A stretch of 64,000 bases of DNA from Halogranum rubrum (GTDB taxonomy: Archaea > Halobacteriota > Halobacteria > Halobacteriales > Haloferacaceae): contig NZ_FOTC01000001.1 of NCBI RefSeq assembly GCF_900114455.1, forward strand, positions 1,141,058-1,205,057, in the 5' to 3' direction. The position numbers and the translations under genes were made by a program. Shown in pieces: positions 17,537 through 25,118 of the stretch. How positions within the stretch are numbered: the first letter of the stretch is position 1; each line of letters begins with the position of its first letter. The notes under the pieces are model-generated. The model saw only the letters and a list, made by a program, of their open reading frames with translations. It did no database searches and was not told where the DNA came from.

Positions 17537-17917
17537 ATGACCGACGAGACTCCGGACATCGAGGCCGTCAACGTCGCCGAGGGGTTCGACTCCTTCGACG
17601 AGACGTGGTCGCCGCGACTCGCCGCCGAACTCAACGGGCAGGAACTGAAGTTCGCCAAGTTGGAGGACGAGTTCGTGTGGCACCACCACGACGACGCGGA
17701 CGAACTGTTCTTCGTCGTCGACGGAGAACTCCGCATCGAACTCCGAGACAGAGACGACGTCCACCTCGACGCAGGCGAGTTCGTCGTCGTCCCGCGCGGC
17801 GTCGAACACCGACCAGTCGCGCTGCCGACGGCGGACGTCCTGCTCTTCGAACCGGCTGAGACGCGAAACACGGGGAACGTCGAGAGCGAGCGGACGGCCG
17901 ACGTCGAACGGTTGTAG
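17537..17917 (+). CDS. Cupin domain-containing protein
   Basis: A 126-residue single-domain cupin. Cupin motif 1 is HHHDDADELFFVVDGELRIE, supplying His ligands and the Glu. Motif 2 is the later GEFVVVPRGVEHRP with the final His. The fold binds a divalent metal and small molecules such as sugars or keto acids; the substrate is unknown. A TATA-like GTTTTGG about 27 nt upstream of ATG 17537 suggests its own leaderless transcript, although it may also be reached by readthrough from the serine hydrolase gene. The downstream carA gene is convergent. Confidence 0.9.
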   Translation: MTDETPDIEAVNVAEGFDSFDETWSPRLAAELNGQELKFAKLEDEFVWHHHDDADELFFVVDGELRIELRDRDDVHLDAGEFVVVPRGVEHRPVALPTADVLLFEPAETRNTGNVESERTADVERL

Positions 17918-18016
17918 AGCGAGAGAACGCAGTCGCTCGGACGGTGACGTACGGAGGGCGGTGGTGTGGTGCGCCGGGTGGTCAGTCGATGCCGTCAGCG
18001 GGAGAGGGGCCGATTC

Positions 18017-19093
18017 TTAGTCGTCGGCGACGGCTCTGCGCTGGGTGTCGTCGTGGTCGACCATCCCCAGCACCTCGTCGAAGAAGCCGAGCGTGTCGTG
18101 TGGACCGGGGTTCGCCTCGGGGTGATACTGGCGGGTGATGACGTTCAGTTCGTCGTTCGCCAGTCCTTCGGCGGTGTCGTCGTTGACGTTACGCTGGGTG
18201 ACGTCCAGTTGGTCGCCGGGTTCGGCGACGGTGTAGCCGTGATTCTGCGTCGTCATGACGACTTTACCCGTCTCGACGTCGATGACAGGTTGGTTGACGC
18301 CGCGGTGACCGAAGGCCATCTTCTCGGTGGTGCCGCCGAGTGCGCGAGCGACGACCTGTTGTCCGAGACAGATGCCTGCGATGGGAACCTCGCCAGCGAA
18401 CGCTTCGACGAGCGTCGCCGCCTGCTCGAAGTTCGCTGGGTCACCTGGGCCGTTCGAGATGAACAGCACGTCCGGTTCGAGCGCCTCGATGTCCGAAACG
18501 GAGGTGTCGTAGGGGAGCACGTGGACGTTCGCCCCGCGGTCGGTCAGCGAGGAGACGATAGAGCCCTTCGCCCCACAGTCGACGAGTGCGACGTCGGTGA
18601 CGCCACCGCCTTCGTGCAGTTCGGGTTCGTCGACGCTGACCTGTTTGCCGATGTCGACGTGTTCGCTCATCCCCTTACACTTCGCGAGTTCCTCGCGGGC
18701 GTCTTCGGGTGTCACGTCGTCACCGACGGCGATACCACACTTCATCGCGCCCTCCTCACGAATCGAGGTGACGAGGTCACGCGTGTCGATGTGGTCGATG
18801 GCGGGTACGTCTTCGCTCGCCAGCCACTCGACGACGTCCTCCGTGAACTCGCGAGCGACGGCCGCACGCGGATGCACGCGGTCGGACTCGAATCGCTCGT
18901 CTCGGACGCCGTAGTTTCCGATGAGCGGGTACGAGAACGTCAAGACCTGTTCCTCGTACGAGGGATCGGTCAGACTCTCTTCGTAGCCCGTGTAGGCTGT
19001 TGTGAAGACCAGTTCGCCACGTGTACGCCCCGGAACACGGCCACGCGCCTCGACGACGCGGCCGTCTGCCAGTGCGATGTAGGCGTCCGACAT
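18017..19093 (-). CDS. carA: Carbamoyl-phosphate synthase small subunit
   Basis: CarA is the glutaminase subunit that feeds ammonia to CarB to make carbamoyl phosphate for pyrimidines and arginine. The N-terminal CPSase_sm_chain domain starts DAYIALADGRVVEARG and includes ELVFTTAYTGYEESLTDPSY. The C-terminal class I glutamine amidotransferase domain has the nucleophile in GICLGQQ, the oxyanion segment ISNGPGDP, and the His-Glu pair in YHPEANPGP. Length (358) is normal. ATG 19093 is preceded by a TATA-like CTTATG (minus strand, about 19119-19124). carB is not in the window next to it. It is divergent from an Lrp-type regulator whose probable operator lies between them. Confidence 0.97.
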   Translation of the reverse strand: MSDAYIALADGRVVEARGRVPGRTRGELVFTTAYTGYEESLTDPSYEEQVLTFSYPLIGNYGVRDERFESDRVHPRAAVAREFTEDVVEWLASEDVPAIDHIDTRDLVTSIREEGAMKCGIAVGDDVTPEDAREELAKCKGMSEHVDIGKQVSVDEPELHEGGGVTDVALVDCGAKGSIVSSLTDRGANVHVLPYDTSVSDIEALEPDVLFISNGPGDPANFEQAATLVEAFAGEVPIAGICLGQQVVARALGGTTEKMAFGHRGVNQPVIDVETGKVVMTTQNHGYTVAEPGDQLDVTQRNVNDDTAEGLANDELNVITRQYHPEANPGPHDTLGFFDEVLGMVDHDDTQRRAVADD

Positions 19094-19118
19094 TACGAGA
19101 AACATATCGAAGCGCCCC

Positions 19119-19158
19119 CATAAGTGTTACTTTCGTAGCTGAGTTACGAATTTCGTAA
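19119..19158. promoter_or_regulatory. carA / lrp divergent promoter with TTACGAA palindrome
   Basis: TTACGAA-T-TTCGTAA at 19144-19158 is a perfect 15-nt palindrome between the divergent carA and Lrp genes. A weaker copy (TTACTTTCGTAG, 19127-19138) lies beside it. The carA TATA box (CTTATG, minus strand) is at 19119-19124. For the Lrp gene (ATG 19190) the palindrome sits at about -46 to -32, where it would overlap BRE/TATA. Lrp proteins bind such dyads as multimers; that this Lrp controls itself and carA is inference from position. Confidence 0.65.
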
Positions 19159-19189
19159 TCTCTATGCGTGTCGCTCTACAGGGTCGTGT

Positions 19190-19603
19190 ATGGACGACCT
19201 CGACCGACGAATCCTGAAGATCCTCCGGCGAGACGCGAGAACGCCGTATACGGAGATTGCAGAGCGTGTCGGTACGTCCGAAGGGACGGTCCGAAACCGG
19301 GTCGAACGGCTCACGACGGACGGTGTCATCGAGCGGTTCACCGTCTCGACTCGAACGGGGAACGTCAAAGCGATGATAGAGGTGTCCGTCGCCGTCGACG
19401 TGGACACGACTGCCGTCTGCGACGTGATGGCCGAGTGGGAAGAGGTCGACTTCGCGTGGCAGGTGAGCGGCGAGGAGGACATCGTGCTCGTGGTGGACTG
19501 TGCGGACACCCGCGGCGTCAACGAACTCATCACCCAAGCCCGCGAGTTAGAGGAGGTCAAGCGGACGAAGACGCGGTTGATTCTGGACGAGCGCCTCGGC
19601 TAG
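19190..19603 (+). CDS. Lrp/AsnC family transcriptional regulator
   Basis: The 137-residue protein has the standard AsnC helix-turn-helix (MDDLDRRILKILRRDARTPY, then TEIAERVGTSEGTVRNRVER) and the RAM/AsnC ligand-binding beta-alpha-beta domain (VSVAVDVDTTAVCDVMAEWE; EDIVLVVDCADTRGVNELI). Lrp proteins form octamers and sense amino acids or related effectors. Divergent placement against carA, with a perfect palindrome in the shared 96-nt gap, points to control of carbamoyl phosphate synthesis and autoregulation, with glutamine or arginine as conceivable effectors (inference). It ends just before a diacylglycerol-kinase-like gene on the same strand. Confidence 0.95.
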   Translation: MDDLDRRILKILRRDARTPYTEIAERVGTSEGTVRNRVERLTTDGVIERFTVSTRTGNVKAMIEVSVAVDVDTTAVCDVMAEWEEVDFAWQVSGEEDIVLVVDCADTRGVNELITQARELEEVKRTKTRLILDERLG

Positions 19604-19642
19604 CCAGCAGGGTTTTCTCTTGCTGAGACGGATAGTTACTCG

Positions 19643-20593
19643 ATGTCTATAGAGCGTCAGCCACGTGTAGACGGTGGGCACCCGGCGTACAGCGACCGAG
19701 TGCTTATTCTCAACCCGGTGAGCGGCAACAGCTCACACGCGACACGCGCACGTGACTTGGCAGTCGACCACGGGTTCTCGATTCTGGAGACCGAAGACGA
19801 GGGTGACGCCATCGAGTTCGCCGCCGAGGCTGCCCGTGACGGTGCGACAGTCGTCGCGGCCTGTGGCGGCGACGGCACCGTCAACGAAGTCGTCCGCGGT
19901 CTCGTCGAGGCGGACGCCCTCGGCGACGTGACTCTCGCCGTCGTCCCGGCCGGGACCGGCAACAACTTCGCTGGAAACATCGGTATCGAGAACATCGAAC
20001 ACGCGTTCGAAGTCATCGACTCGGGGGAGAGCCGTCGTATCGACCTCGGCGTCGTCTCTGTCCCCGACGGGCCGTCTCAACCCTTCGTCAACTCCTGTAT
20101 CGGTGGACTCACCGCAGAAGCGAGCGCCGCGACGACACCCGACTCCAAAGACCGGTTCGGTGTCCTCGCGTACGTCGTCACCACGCTCCAGACGATTTCG
20201 GACTACGACGGGATGCCACTGCGCGTCGAGACGGCGGGCGACGAGACGTGGGAAGGTGACGCCATCTTCGCACTGGTCGGCAACGGCCGTCGCTTCCCGG
20301 TCGAGGGGCGAACACAGGCGAACATGGAGGACGGCCTGCTCGACGTGACCATCGTCGAGGACAAACCGACGGTCAGTCTCGCCGGCGAGGCGGCCGTCCA
20401 ACGCGTCTTCGGCGGCGATACCGCCAACATCACTCGATTCCAGACACCGTCGCTATCGATGACGGTATTGGACGAGCGGGTCCAGTTCAGTCTCGACGGC
20501 GAGATGGTCACCGCGGACACGCTCGTTGCCGAGACACGCGAAGGCGCGCTCGACATCTTCGTCGGCGAAGACTACGAACCAAATCCCGAGTAG
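19643..20593 (+). CDS. Diacylglycerol kinase-like lipid kinase (YegS/DgkB family), copy 1
   Basis: The DAGK catalytic domain starts with VLILNPVSGNS and carries the nucleotide-binding signature ACGGDGTVNEVVRGL and the following VVPAGTGNNFAGN. The C-terminal domain holds the conserved FVNSCIGGLTAEAS, ALVGNGRRFPVEG and QFSLDGEMV. The family phosphorylates diacylglycerol, sphingosine or other lipid alcohols with ATP at the membrane. In an archaeon the natural substrate is presumably an isoprenoid ether lipid, which is inference. At 316 residues it has a slightly longer N-terminus than its paralogue at 21419. The PHP gene between the two copies runs on the opposite strand. Confidence 0.92.
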   Translation: MSIERQPRVDGGHPAYSDRVLILNPVSGNSSHATRARDLAVDHGFSILETEDEGDAIEFAAEAARDGATVVAACGGDGTVNEVVRGLVEADALGDVTLAVVPAGTGNNFAGNIGIENIEHAFEVIDSGESRRIDLGVVSVPDGPSQPFVNSCIGGLTAEASAATTPDSKDRFGVLAYVVTTLQTISDYDGMPLRVETAGDETWEGDAIFALVGNGRRFPVEGRTQANMEDGLLDVTIVEDKPTVSLAGEAAVQRVFGGDTANITRFQTPSLSMTVLDERVQFSLDGEMVTADTLVAETREGALDIFVGEDYEPNPE

Positions 20594-20688
20594 CCGAACT
20601 CATCGGTTTCTCCGCGTGCGTTTCGAGACTCCCGCTCGTGGAACGTCGAACAAGAAGCGTGTGTCGACCGTAGCGTACGAGGACGAGA

Positions 20689-21366
20689 CTACCGCTCTGC
20701 CAGTTCCGGCCCGTCGGACTCCATCCACTGTTTCTCCGTGTGGAGTCGGGTGTAGGCGCGGTCGATGGCGCGGTCCAGCGGGCCGAACTTGGTGACGGCC
20801 GTGACGCGGCCGTCTCGAATCGCCGTCGCGATGGCGGCCGGGGTGAGTTCGTCCGCGTCGATTCTCGTGTAGGCGCGGCCGACTTCGACGAGGTAGTGCG
20901 CGTCGCTACCGCCGACGAGCGGGAGGTCGAGTCGCTTGGCGAGTTCCTTCGTCTGAGCGATGTGCTCGGGATTCTTCCCGTTTATCTCGATGGCGTCGAA
21001 GTCGGCGTCGGCGTTGCGAGCGTTACTGTTTCGGTACGGATGTGCGAGGATAGCCGCACACTGACGGTCGTGGGCGAGGTCGACCGTCTCGGCCGCAGAG
21101 AGTTGGTTCACCTCGGTTCGACTCGGTGGGTTCGGGCCGACGACGAGGATGTGGCCGTCGCTGGACGACACCTCGATACCCGGAATCGTCGGGAACCGGG
21201 TCTCGGCCGAGTACGTGTAGTCGTGGTTCGTCACGGCGAGCGCATCGAGTCCGCGGACTCGTGCTGCGATCGTGTTGAGTTTCAGGCCGAACGCGTCGTA
21301 GCGCGTCGCTCGTCCCGGCCAACCGTGGAAGAAGCGACTGTGACTGTGAAGGTCGACGGCGTACAC
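20689..21366 (-). CDS. PHP-domain phosphoesterase, copy 2
   Basis: A 225-residue PHP protein: VDLHSHSRFFHG supplies the first His pair, AVTNHDYTYSAE the second metal site, PGIEVSSSDGHILVVG, LAHPYRNSN and GGSDAHYLVEVG the later ligands. It resembles the PHP-associated single-domain group, with substrate unknown. I chose GTG 21366, which puts the first metal-binding motif at residue 5. The alternative ATG at 21420 would overlap the divergent kinase gene. Compared with the PHP protein at 15450, the C-terminus is shorter and lacks the 11-residue repeats but also has a basic helical end (FGPLDRAIDRAYTRL). It is sandwiched between two lipid-kinase paralogues. Confidence 0.85.
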   Translation of the reverse strand: MYAVDLHSHSRFFHGWPGRATRYDAFGLKLNTIAARVRGLDALAVTNHDYTYSAETRFPTIPGIEVSSSDGHILVVGPNPPSRTEVNQLSAAETVDLAHDRQCAAILAHPYRNSNARNADADFDAIEINGKNPEHIAQTKELAKRLDLPLVGGSDAHYLVEVGRAYTRIDADELTPAAIATAIRDGRVTAVTKFGPLDRAIDRAYTRLHTEKQWMESDGPELAER

Positions 21367-21418
21367 ATCTCGGCAGACTCGTCGACAGGCCTTTGTTCTT
21401 CCCCCCGGTTTGGCCGCC

Positions 21419-22348
21419 ATGACCCGGGTTCTCGTGCGTAATCCTCACAGTGGAGACAGACGGCAGAGCGTACGGGCGAAAGAACTAGCGACGAGACGCG
21501 GGTTCGACGTCCGCGACAGCACTGCCCCCGGGAACACGCTGACGCTCGCCCGTGAGGCGGCCGAAGCGGGCGCAGTACTCGTCGTCGCCTGCGGCGGCGA
21601 CGGCACGCTCAACGAAGTCGTCCGCGGCGTCGACGAGGCCGACTGCCTCGACGAGACGTGTCTCGGTGTCGTCCCTGCCGGGACGGGTAACGACTTCGCC
21701 GACAACGTCGGCATCACGGGTGTCGAACAGGCCTTCGACGTCATCGAATCCGGGCGGGAGCGTCGCCTCGACGTCGGGATGGTCCAGACGGCGAACGGTG
21801 ACGAGACGACCGACCCCACTCGACCGTTTCTCAACTCCTGTGTCTGCGGGTTGACTGCAGAGGCCAGCGCCAGAACGAACCCTGACCTGAAGAAGCGACT
21901 CGGTATCGTCGCCTACGTTCTCTCGACGATGCAACACACGCGCCAGTTCGAGGGGCTCCAACTCGACGTCCGCGCCGGTCCAAACCGCGACCCGGTTTGG
22001 CAGGGCGAGGCTGTCATGCTGCTCGTCGGTAACGGCCGACGGTTTCCGGGCGAGCAACAGCGACAGGCCAACATCGAAGACGGACTACTGAACGTCGTCA
22101 TCATCGAGCGCGTGCCCACGATAGACTACCTCTCGAAGGGGGCCGCAGACCGACTCCTTGGGAGAGACGGAACGCACTTGACGCGCGTGAAAGTCCCGAA
22201 CCTCGTCGTCGACGCTTCGAAACCACGGCAGTTCAGTCTCGACGGCGAGATGGTCGAGCGTCGGCACTTGGAAGCGTCGTCACGGCAGGGCGCGATGCGG
22301 TTTCTGGTCGGACCGACGTACACGCCGGTGCCGGACGAACTCGCGTGA
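21419..22348 (+). CDS. Diacylglycerol kinase-like lipid kinase, copy 2
   Basis: Paralogue of the gene at 19643 with the same landmarks: VLVRNPHSGD, VVACGGDGTLNEVVRGV, VVPAGTGNDFADN, FLNSCVCGLTAEAS, LLVGNGRRFPGEQ and QFSLDGEMVERR. The NGRRFP and SLDGEMV blocks are nearly identical between copies, while the surface segments differ, suggesting an old duplication with possible substrate divergence. The probable reaction is ATP-dependent phosphorylation of a lipid alcohol. ATG 21419 is preferred over 21410; CTTTGTT at 21391-21397 is the likely TATA element. The gap to the divergent PHP gene is only 52 nt, so the two promoters must overlap. Confidence 0.92.
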   Translation: MTRVLVRNPHSGDRRQSVRAKELATRRGFDVRDSTAPGNTLTLAREAAEAGAVLVVACGGDGTLNEVVRGVDEADCLDETCLGVVPAGTGNDFADNVGITGVEQAFDVIESGRERRLDVGMVQTANGDETTDPTRPFLNSCVCGLTAEASARTNPDLKKRLGIVAYVLSTMQHTRQFEGLQLDVRAGPNRDPVWQGEAVMLLVGNGRRFPGEQQRQANIEDGLLNVVIIERVPTIDYLSKGAADRLLGRDGTHLTRVKVPNLVVDASKPRQFSLDGEMVERRHLEASSRQGAMRFLVGPTYTPVPDELA

Positions 22349-22447
22349 ACCACCGACAGTCGACGACGGAGTGACGACTCACGACTTGCTGGCTGGCTGT
22401 GGGTTCGCATCGAAGAGTCCTTGACCCCCGTACCCAATGGGTGTTCC

Positions 22448-23050
22448 ATGAGCACGAACGACGCTTCGTCGACCGAATCGGAGGTCGGTTCGGACGACGC
22501 CGCGACAGCGGAACTCCACAAGAACGCCGGACAGGACGTCATCGCCGTCGACCCCGACGACAACGAAGAAGGACTCGTCAACCGACTCGACGCCCACACC
22601 GGCGACGGTATTCGACACCGTGCGTTCACCTGTCTCGTCTTCGACGAGGAAGGGCGTCTCCTCCTCGGTCAGCGCGCCCCCTCGAAGCGTCTCTGGGACA
22701 CCTGCTGGGACGGTACCGTCGCGTCTCACCCCGTCGAAGGCCAGAGCCAAGAGGAGGCGACTCGTCAGCGTCTCGAAGAAGAACTCGGTATCACGCCCGA
22801 CCAGTACGACGACGTCGAACTGACCGACCGCTTCGAGTACAAACGCTACTACATGAACGACGGCGTCGAGTGGGAAGTCTGTGCAGTGCTGAAGGTGACG
22901 CTCGAAGACACCACGCTCGACCCCGACGAGGAGGAGATTGCCGGACTACTCTGGGTGGACTACCAACACCTCCACGACCACCCCAAGTGGTACCGCCAAC
23001 TGCGTCTCTGTCCGTGGTTCGAGATCGCGATGCGCCGTGACTTCGAGTAG
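22448..23050 (+). CDS. Nudix protein of the type I isopentenyl-diphosphate isomerase group
   Basis: The 200-residue protein looks like type I IDI, which interconverts IPP and DMAPP for archaeal lipids: RHRAFTCLVFDEEGRLLLGQ, then RLWDTCWDGTVASHP, a Nudix-like helix GQSQEEATRQRLEEELG, the second catalytic block WEVCAVL (family pattern ENEV) and LCPWFEIAM near the end. However, the catalytic cysteine of IDI (SVCGHP in bacteria) aligns with alanine here (TVASHP), with another Cys six residues upstream of that Ala (DTCWDG). It may therefore be a divergent isomerase or another Nudix hydrolase. Start ATG 22448 is followed by an acidic tail typical of haloarchaea. It overlaps the JAMM gene by 14 nt. 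Confidence 0.8.
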   Translation: MSTNDASSTESEVGSDDAATAELHKNAGQDVIAVDPDDNEEGLVNRLDAHTGDGIRHRAFTCLVFDEEGRLLLGQRAPSKRLWDTCWDGTVASHPVEGQSQEEATRQRLEEELGITPDQYDDVELTDRFEYKRYYMNDGVEWEVCAVLKVTLEDTTLDPDEEEIAGLLWVDYQHLHDHPKWYRQLRLCPWFEIAMRRDFE

Positions 23051-23486
23051 ACTCGTCGTCCCTCCGACGGTTCGCGCCACTCTCTTCTCTCACGCGCGTG
23101 CCGGCGTCGGCGACGGGCCCAGGGAGGTCTGTGGCATACTGGCCGGGGAACGTGGTATCGGTGACGATGACGATGCAGACCGGGTCACAGAGATACACCG
23201 CGTCACCAACGTCGCCGACACACCGCGGGTTGCCTACGAACTCGACCCCGCGGAGACGCTCGCGACTATCGAGACCATCGAAGAGACGGGGAAAGATGTC
23301 ATCGGCTTCTACCACTCGCATCCAGACACGCCTGCACGACCGAGTGCGGCCGACGAAGCGCAGGCGACGTGGACTGGCTACGTCTACTGCATCGTCTCGC
23401 CCACAGAAGACGCCGTTCGCGCGTGGCGCTGGACCGGCGAGCGCTTCGACGCACTCGACGTCGTCGACGCCGCCGACACCGCGTAG
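23037..23486 (+). CDS. JAMM/MPN+ metalloprotease, desampylase-like (HvJAMM1 type)
   Basis: The JAMM zinc protease signature is intact: EVCGIL (E30), then YHSHPDTPARPSAAD giving H93, H95, S103 and D106, i.e. HxHP-x6-SxxD. In Haloferax volcanii HvJAMM1 such a single-domain enzyme removes ubiquitin-like SAMPs from target proteins and matures SAMP precursors. Length (149) and spacing fit that protein. The start is GTG 23037, inside the end of the Nudix gene (14-nt overlap), so translation is probably coupled. No SAMP gene is in the window. Family assignment is firm; desampylase activity is inferred from homology. Confidence 0.87.
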   Translation: MTSSRLVVPPTVRATLFSHARAGVGDGPREVCGILAGERGIGDDDDADRVTEIHRVTNVADTPRVAYELDPAETLATIETIEETGKDVIGFYHSHPDTPARPSAADEAQATWTGYVYCIVSPTEDAVRAWRWTGERFDALDVVDAADTA

Positions 23487-23491
23487 CCGAC

Positions 23492-24145
23492 TCAGAGTAC
23501 CTCGCCGATACGGTCGAACTCACTGGGAGTGACGTGCAGGTCTGCACGGCATTCACTGCAGGTGGCGGTGTCCGAGACGACGTGGACCGTTCTAGCCCAC
23601 CCCGCGTCGACTGCGCCGTCGATGTCGTCTTCGGCACTGTCGCCGACGTAGACGTGCTCGTCGGCTGGCAGTCGGTCCTCGGCGACAGCGAAGAGCCGAC
23701 TGTCGGGTTTCATCGCCCCCACGTCGTGAGAGACGACGATAGCGTCGAAGCGGTCAGTCAAGCCGTGTGCATCGAGCTTCCCCCGCTGGACGTAGCCGAC
23801 GCCGTTCGAGAGAACGCCGAGAGCGTAGTCTGTCGAAAGCGTGTCGAGTGCGTCGTAGACGTTCGGTGCAACTGTCGTCGCCGCTCGTTCTTTCTCGACT
23901 CGGGCGTCGCGAAACACCGCCGGGTCGACGTCGAGACCGTACTCCCGACAGAAGTCGCGGGCGGCGGCGAGATACGGGTCGTCGTCGAAGGCGGTGAACC
24001 GCTCGAAGAACCGTTCGAGGTGGTACTGCTGATACTCGTCGGTAGCGTCGATACCGACGGCAGCGCACGCATCGTCGAAGATGTCGGCGAACGAGCGCTC
24101 GTACTGCAAGAGTGTCCCGTCGAGGTCGACGTAGATGGCGGCCAT
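23492..24145 (-). CDS. HAD family hydrolase
   Basis: The four HAD motifs are visible: VDLDGTLLQ (nucleophile Asp with the general acid Asp), LGVLSNGVG (motif II Ser), KPDSRLF (motif III Lys) and YVGDSAEDDIDGA (motif IV acidic pair). The cap between motifs I and II is helical, class C1, as in phosphoglycolate phosphatase-like and haloacid dehalogenase-like enzymes. The C-terminus contains CSECRAD, a CxxC that may bind metal or be structural. I set the start at ATG 24145 (MAAIYVDLDG); a TATA-like CTTTTCG lies about 27 nt upstream. Substrate unknown. It is convergent with the JAMM gene, 5 nt apart, and divergent from the SDR gene. Confidence 0.9.
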   Translation of the reverse strand: MAAIYVDLDGTLLQYERSFADIFDDACAAVGIDATDEYQQYHLERFFERFTAFDDDPYLAAARDFCREYGLDVDPAVFRDARVEKERAATTVAPNVYDALDTLSTDYALGVLSNGVGYVQRGKLDAHGLTDRFDAIVVSHDVGAMKPDSRLFAVAEDRLPADEHVYVGDSAEDDIDGAVDAGWARTVHVVSDTATCSECRADLHVTPSEFDRIGEVL

Positions 24146-24254
24146 TGTCTCTCCGACGTGACGACGTGCGAAAAGCAGTGTGGCTGTGTGACGGTGGTAC
24201 AGACGCCAAGCCGGGTTGAAAAGGGCTTTCCGGAGAGAGCGGAAACCGTGCACC

Positions 24255-24953
24255 ATGGAGCCGGAACTCTACGACCGTCTCGACGGACAGGTCGCGCTCG
24301 TGACGGGAGCGAACCGTGGTATCGGCAGGCAGATTGCCGAGAACCTCACCGAACTCGGCGTCATCGTCTACGCTGGCGTGCGGAGCATGGACCACGACGT
24401 CGGCGACCGCCAAGAGAAAGTACTCCTCGACGTGACTCAGCACGGCGAAGTACAGGACACCGTCGAGAACATCGGCGACGAAGCGAACGGCATCGACATC
24501 CTCGTCAACAACGCCGGCGTCGGCGAGTTCGGTGACGACCTCGTCGACGAACCCGTCTCGGCGATGGACCGAACGCTGATGACGAACGTTCGCGGACCGA
24601 TGCTCACGGCGAAGTACGCGCTTCCGTACCTCCTCCAGCACGAAGGTGGCCGTATCGTCAACGTCTCCTCGGGGATGGGTGCGCTCGGCGAGGAGCAGAG
24701 CGGTGGCTCTCCGTCCTACCGCATCTCGAAGACCGGAATCAACGGCCTGACCGCCTATCTCCACGGCGAGTACGCCGACGATGGACTCATCGCCAACTCC
24801 GTCTGTCCGGGATGGGTCCGAACCGACATGGGTGGCGAGGAGGCCGACCGACCGGTCGAGAAGGGTGCGGAGACGCCGACGTGGCTCTGTCGGTTCCAAC
24901 CGGGGAGTCCGGCCGGGAAGTTCTGGCGAGACAAAGAAGTCATCGACTGGTAA
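24255..24953 (+). CDS. SDR family NAD(P)-dependent oxidoreductase
   Basis: Classical short-chain dehydrogenase of 232 residues. The coenzyme motif is VTGANRGIGRQIAENL, followed by NNAG, the catalytic Ser in IVNVSSGMGALG and the YxxxK pair in SYRISKTGING. The PGWVRTDMGG segment after the active site is typical of carbonyl-reductase-like SDRs. The C-terminal GKFWRDKEVIDW is also typical of that subgroup. Substrate unknown; NADPH use is likely given the Arg in GANRGIG and no acidic residue at the end of strand 2. ATG 24255 has a TATA-like TGAAAAGG about 27 nt upstream and is divergent from the HAD gene. Confidence 0.93.
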   Translation: MEPELYDRLDGQVALVTGANRGIGRQIAENLTELGVIVYAGVRSMDHDVGDRQEKVLLDVTQHGEVQDTVENIGDEANGIDILVNNAGVGEFGDDLVDEPVSAMDRTLMTNVRGPMLTAKYALPYLLQHEGGRIVNVSSGMGALGEEQSGGSPSYRISKTGINGLTAYLHGEYADDGLIANSVCPGWVRTDMGGEEADRPVEKGAETPTWLCRFQPGSPAGKFWRDKEVIDW

Positions 24954-24981
24954 GGAGCTTACAGGCGACACAGAGAACGGT

Positions 24982-25020
24982 CACGAGACGACGTGTCGCA
25001 CAGCTTCAGCCCGTCTCGTG
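24982..25020. repeat. Perfect 9-bp inverted repeat between SDR and TatD-like genes
   Basis: CACGAGACG (24982-24990) and CGTCTCGTG (25012-25020) are exact reverse complements with a 21-nt spacer. It lies in the 165-nt gap after the SDR stop and about 100 nt before the TatD-like start, too far upstream to be a typical operator. It could fold in the SDR mRNA as a 3' stabiliser or terminator, but no U-rich tract follows. Confidence 0.5.
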
Positions 25021-25118
25021 GTGACTATCAGCTCACAGCGCGTCTGGTCCCGTTCTCCTACTTCTACCTTCGGTCCCAATCCGGCCACGTTTTTGTGCCC
25101 ACTCGCCAAGCCACGGGT

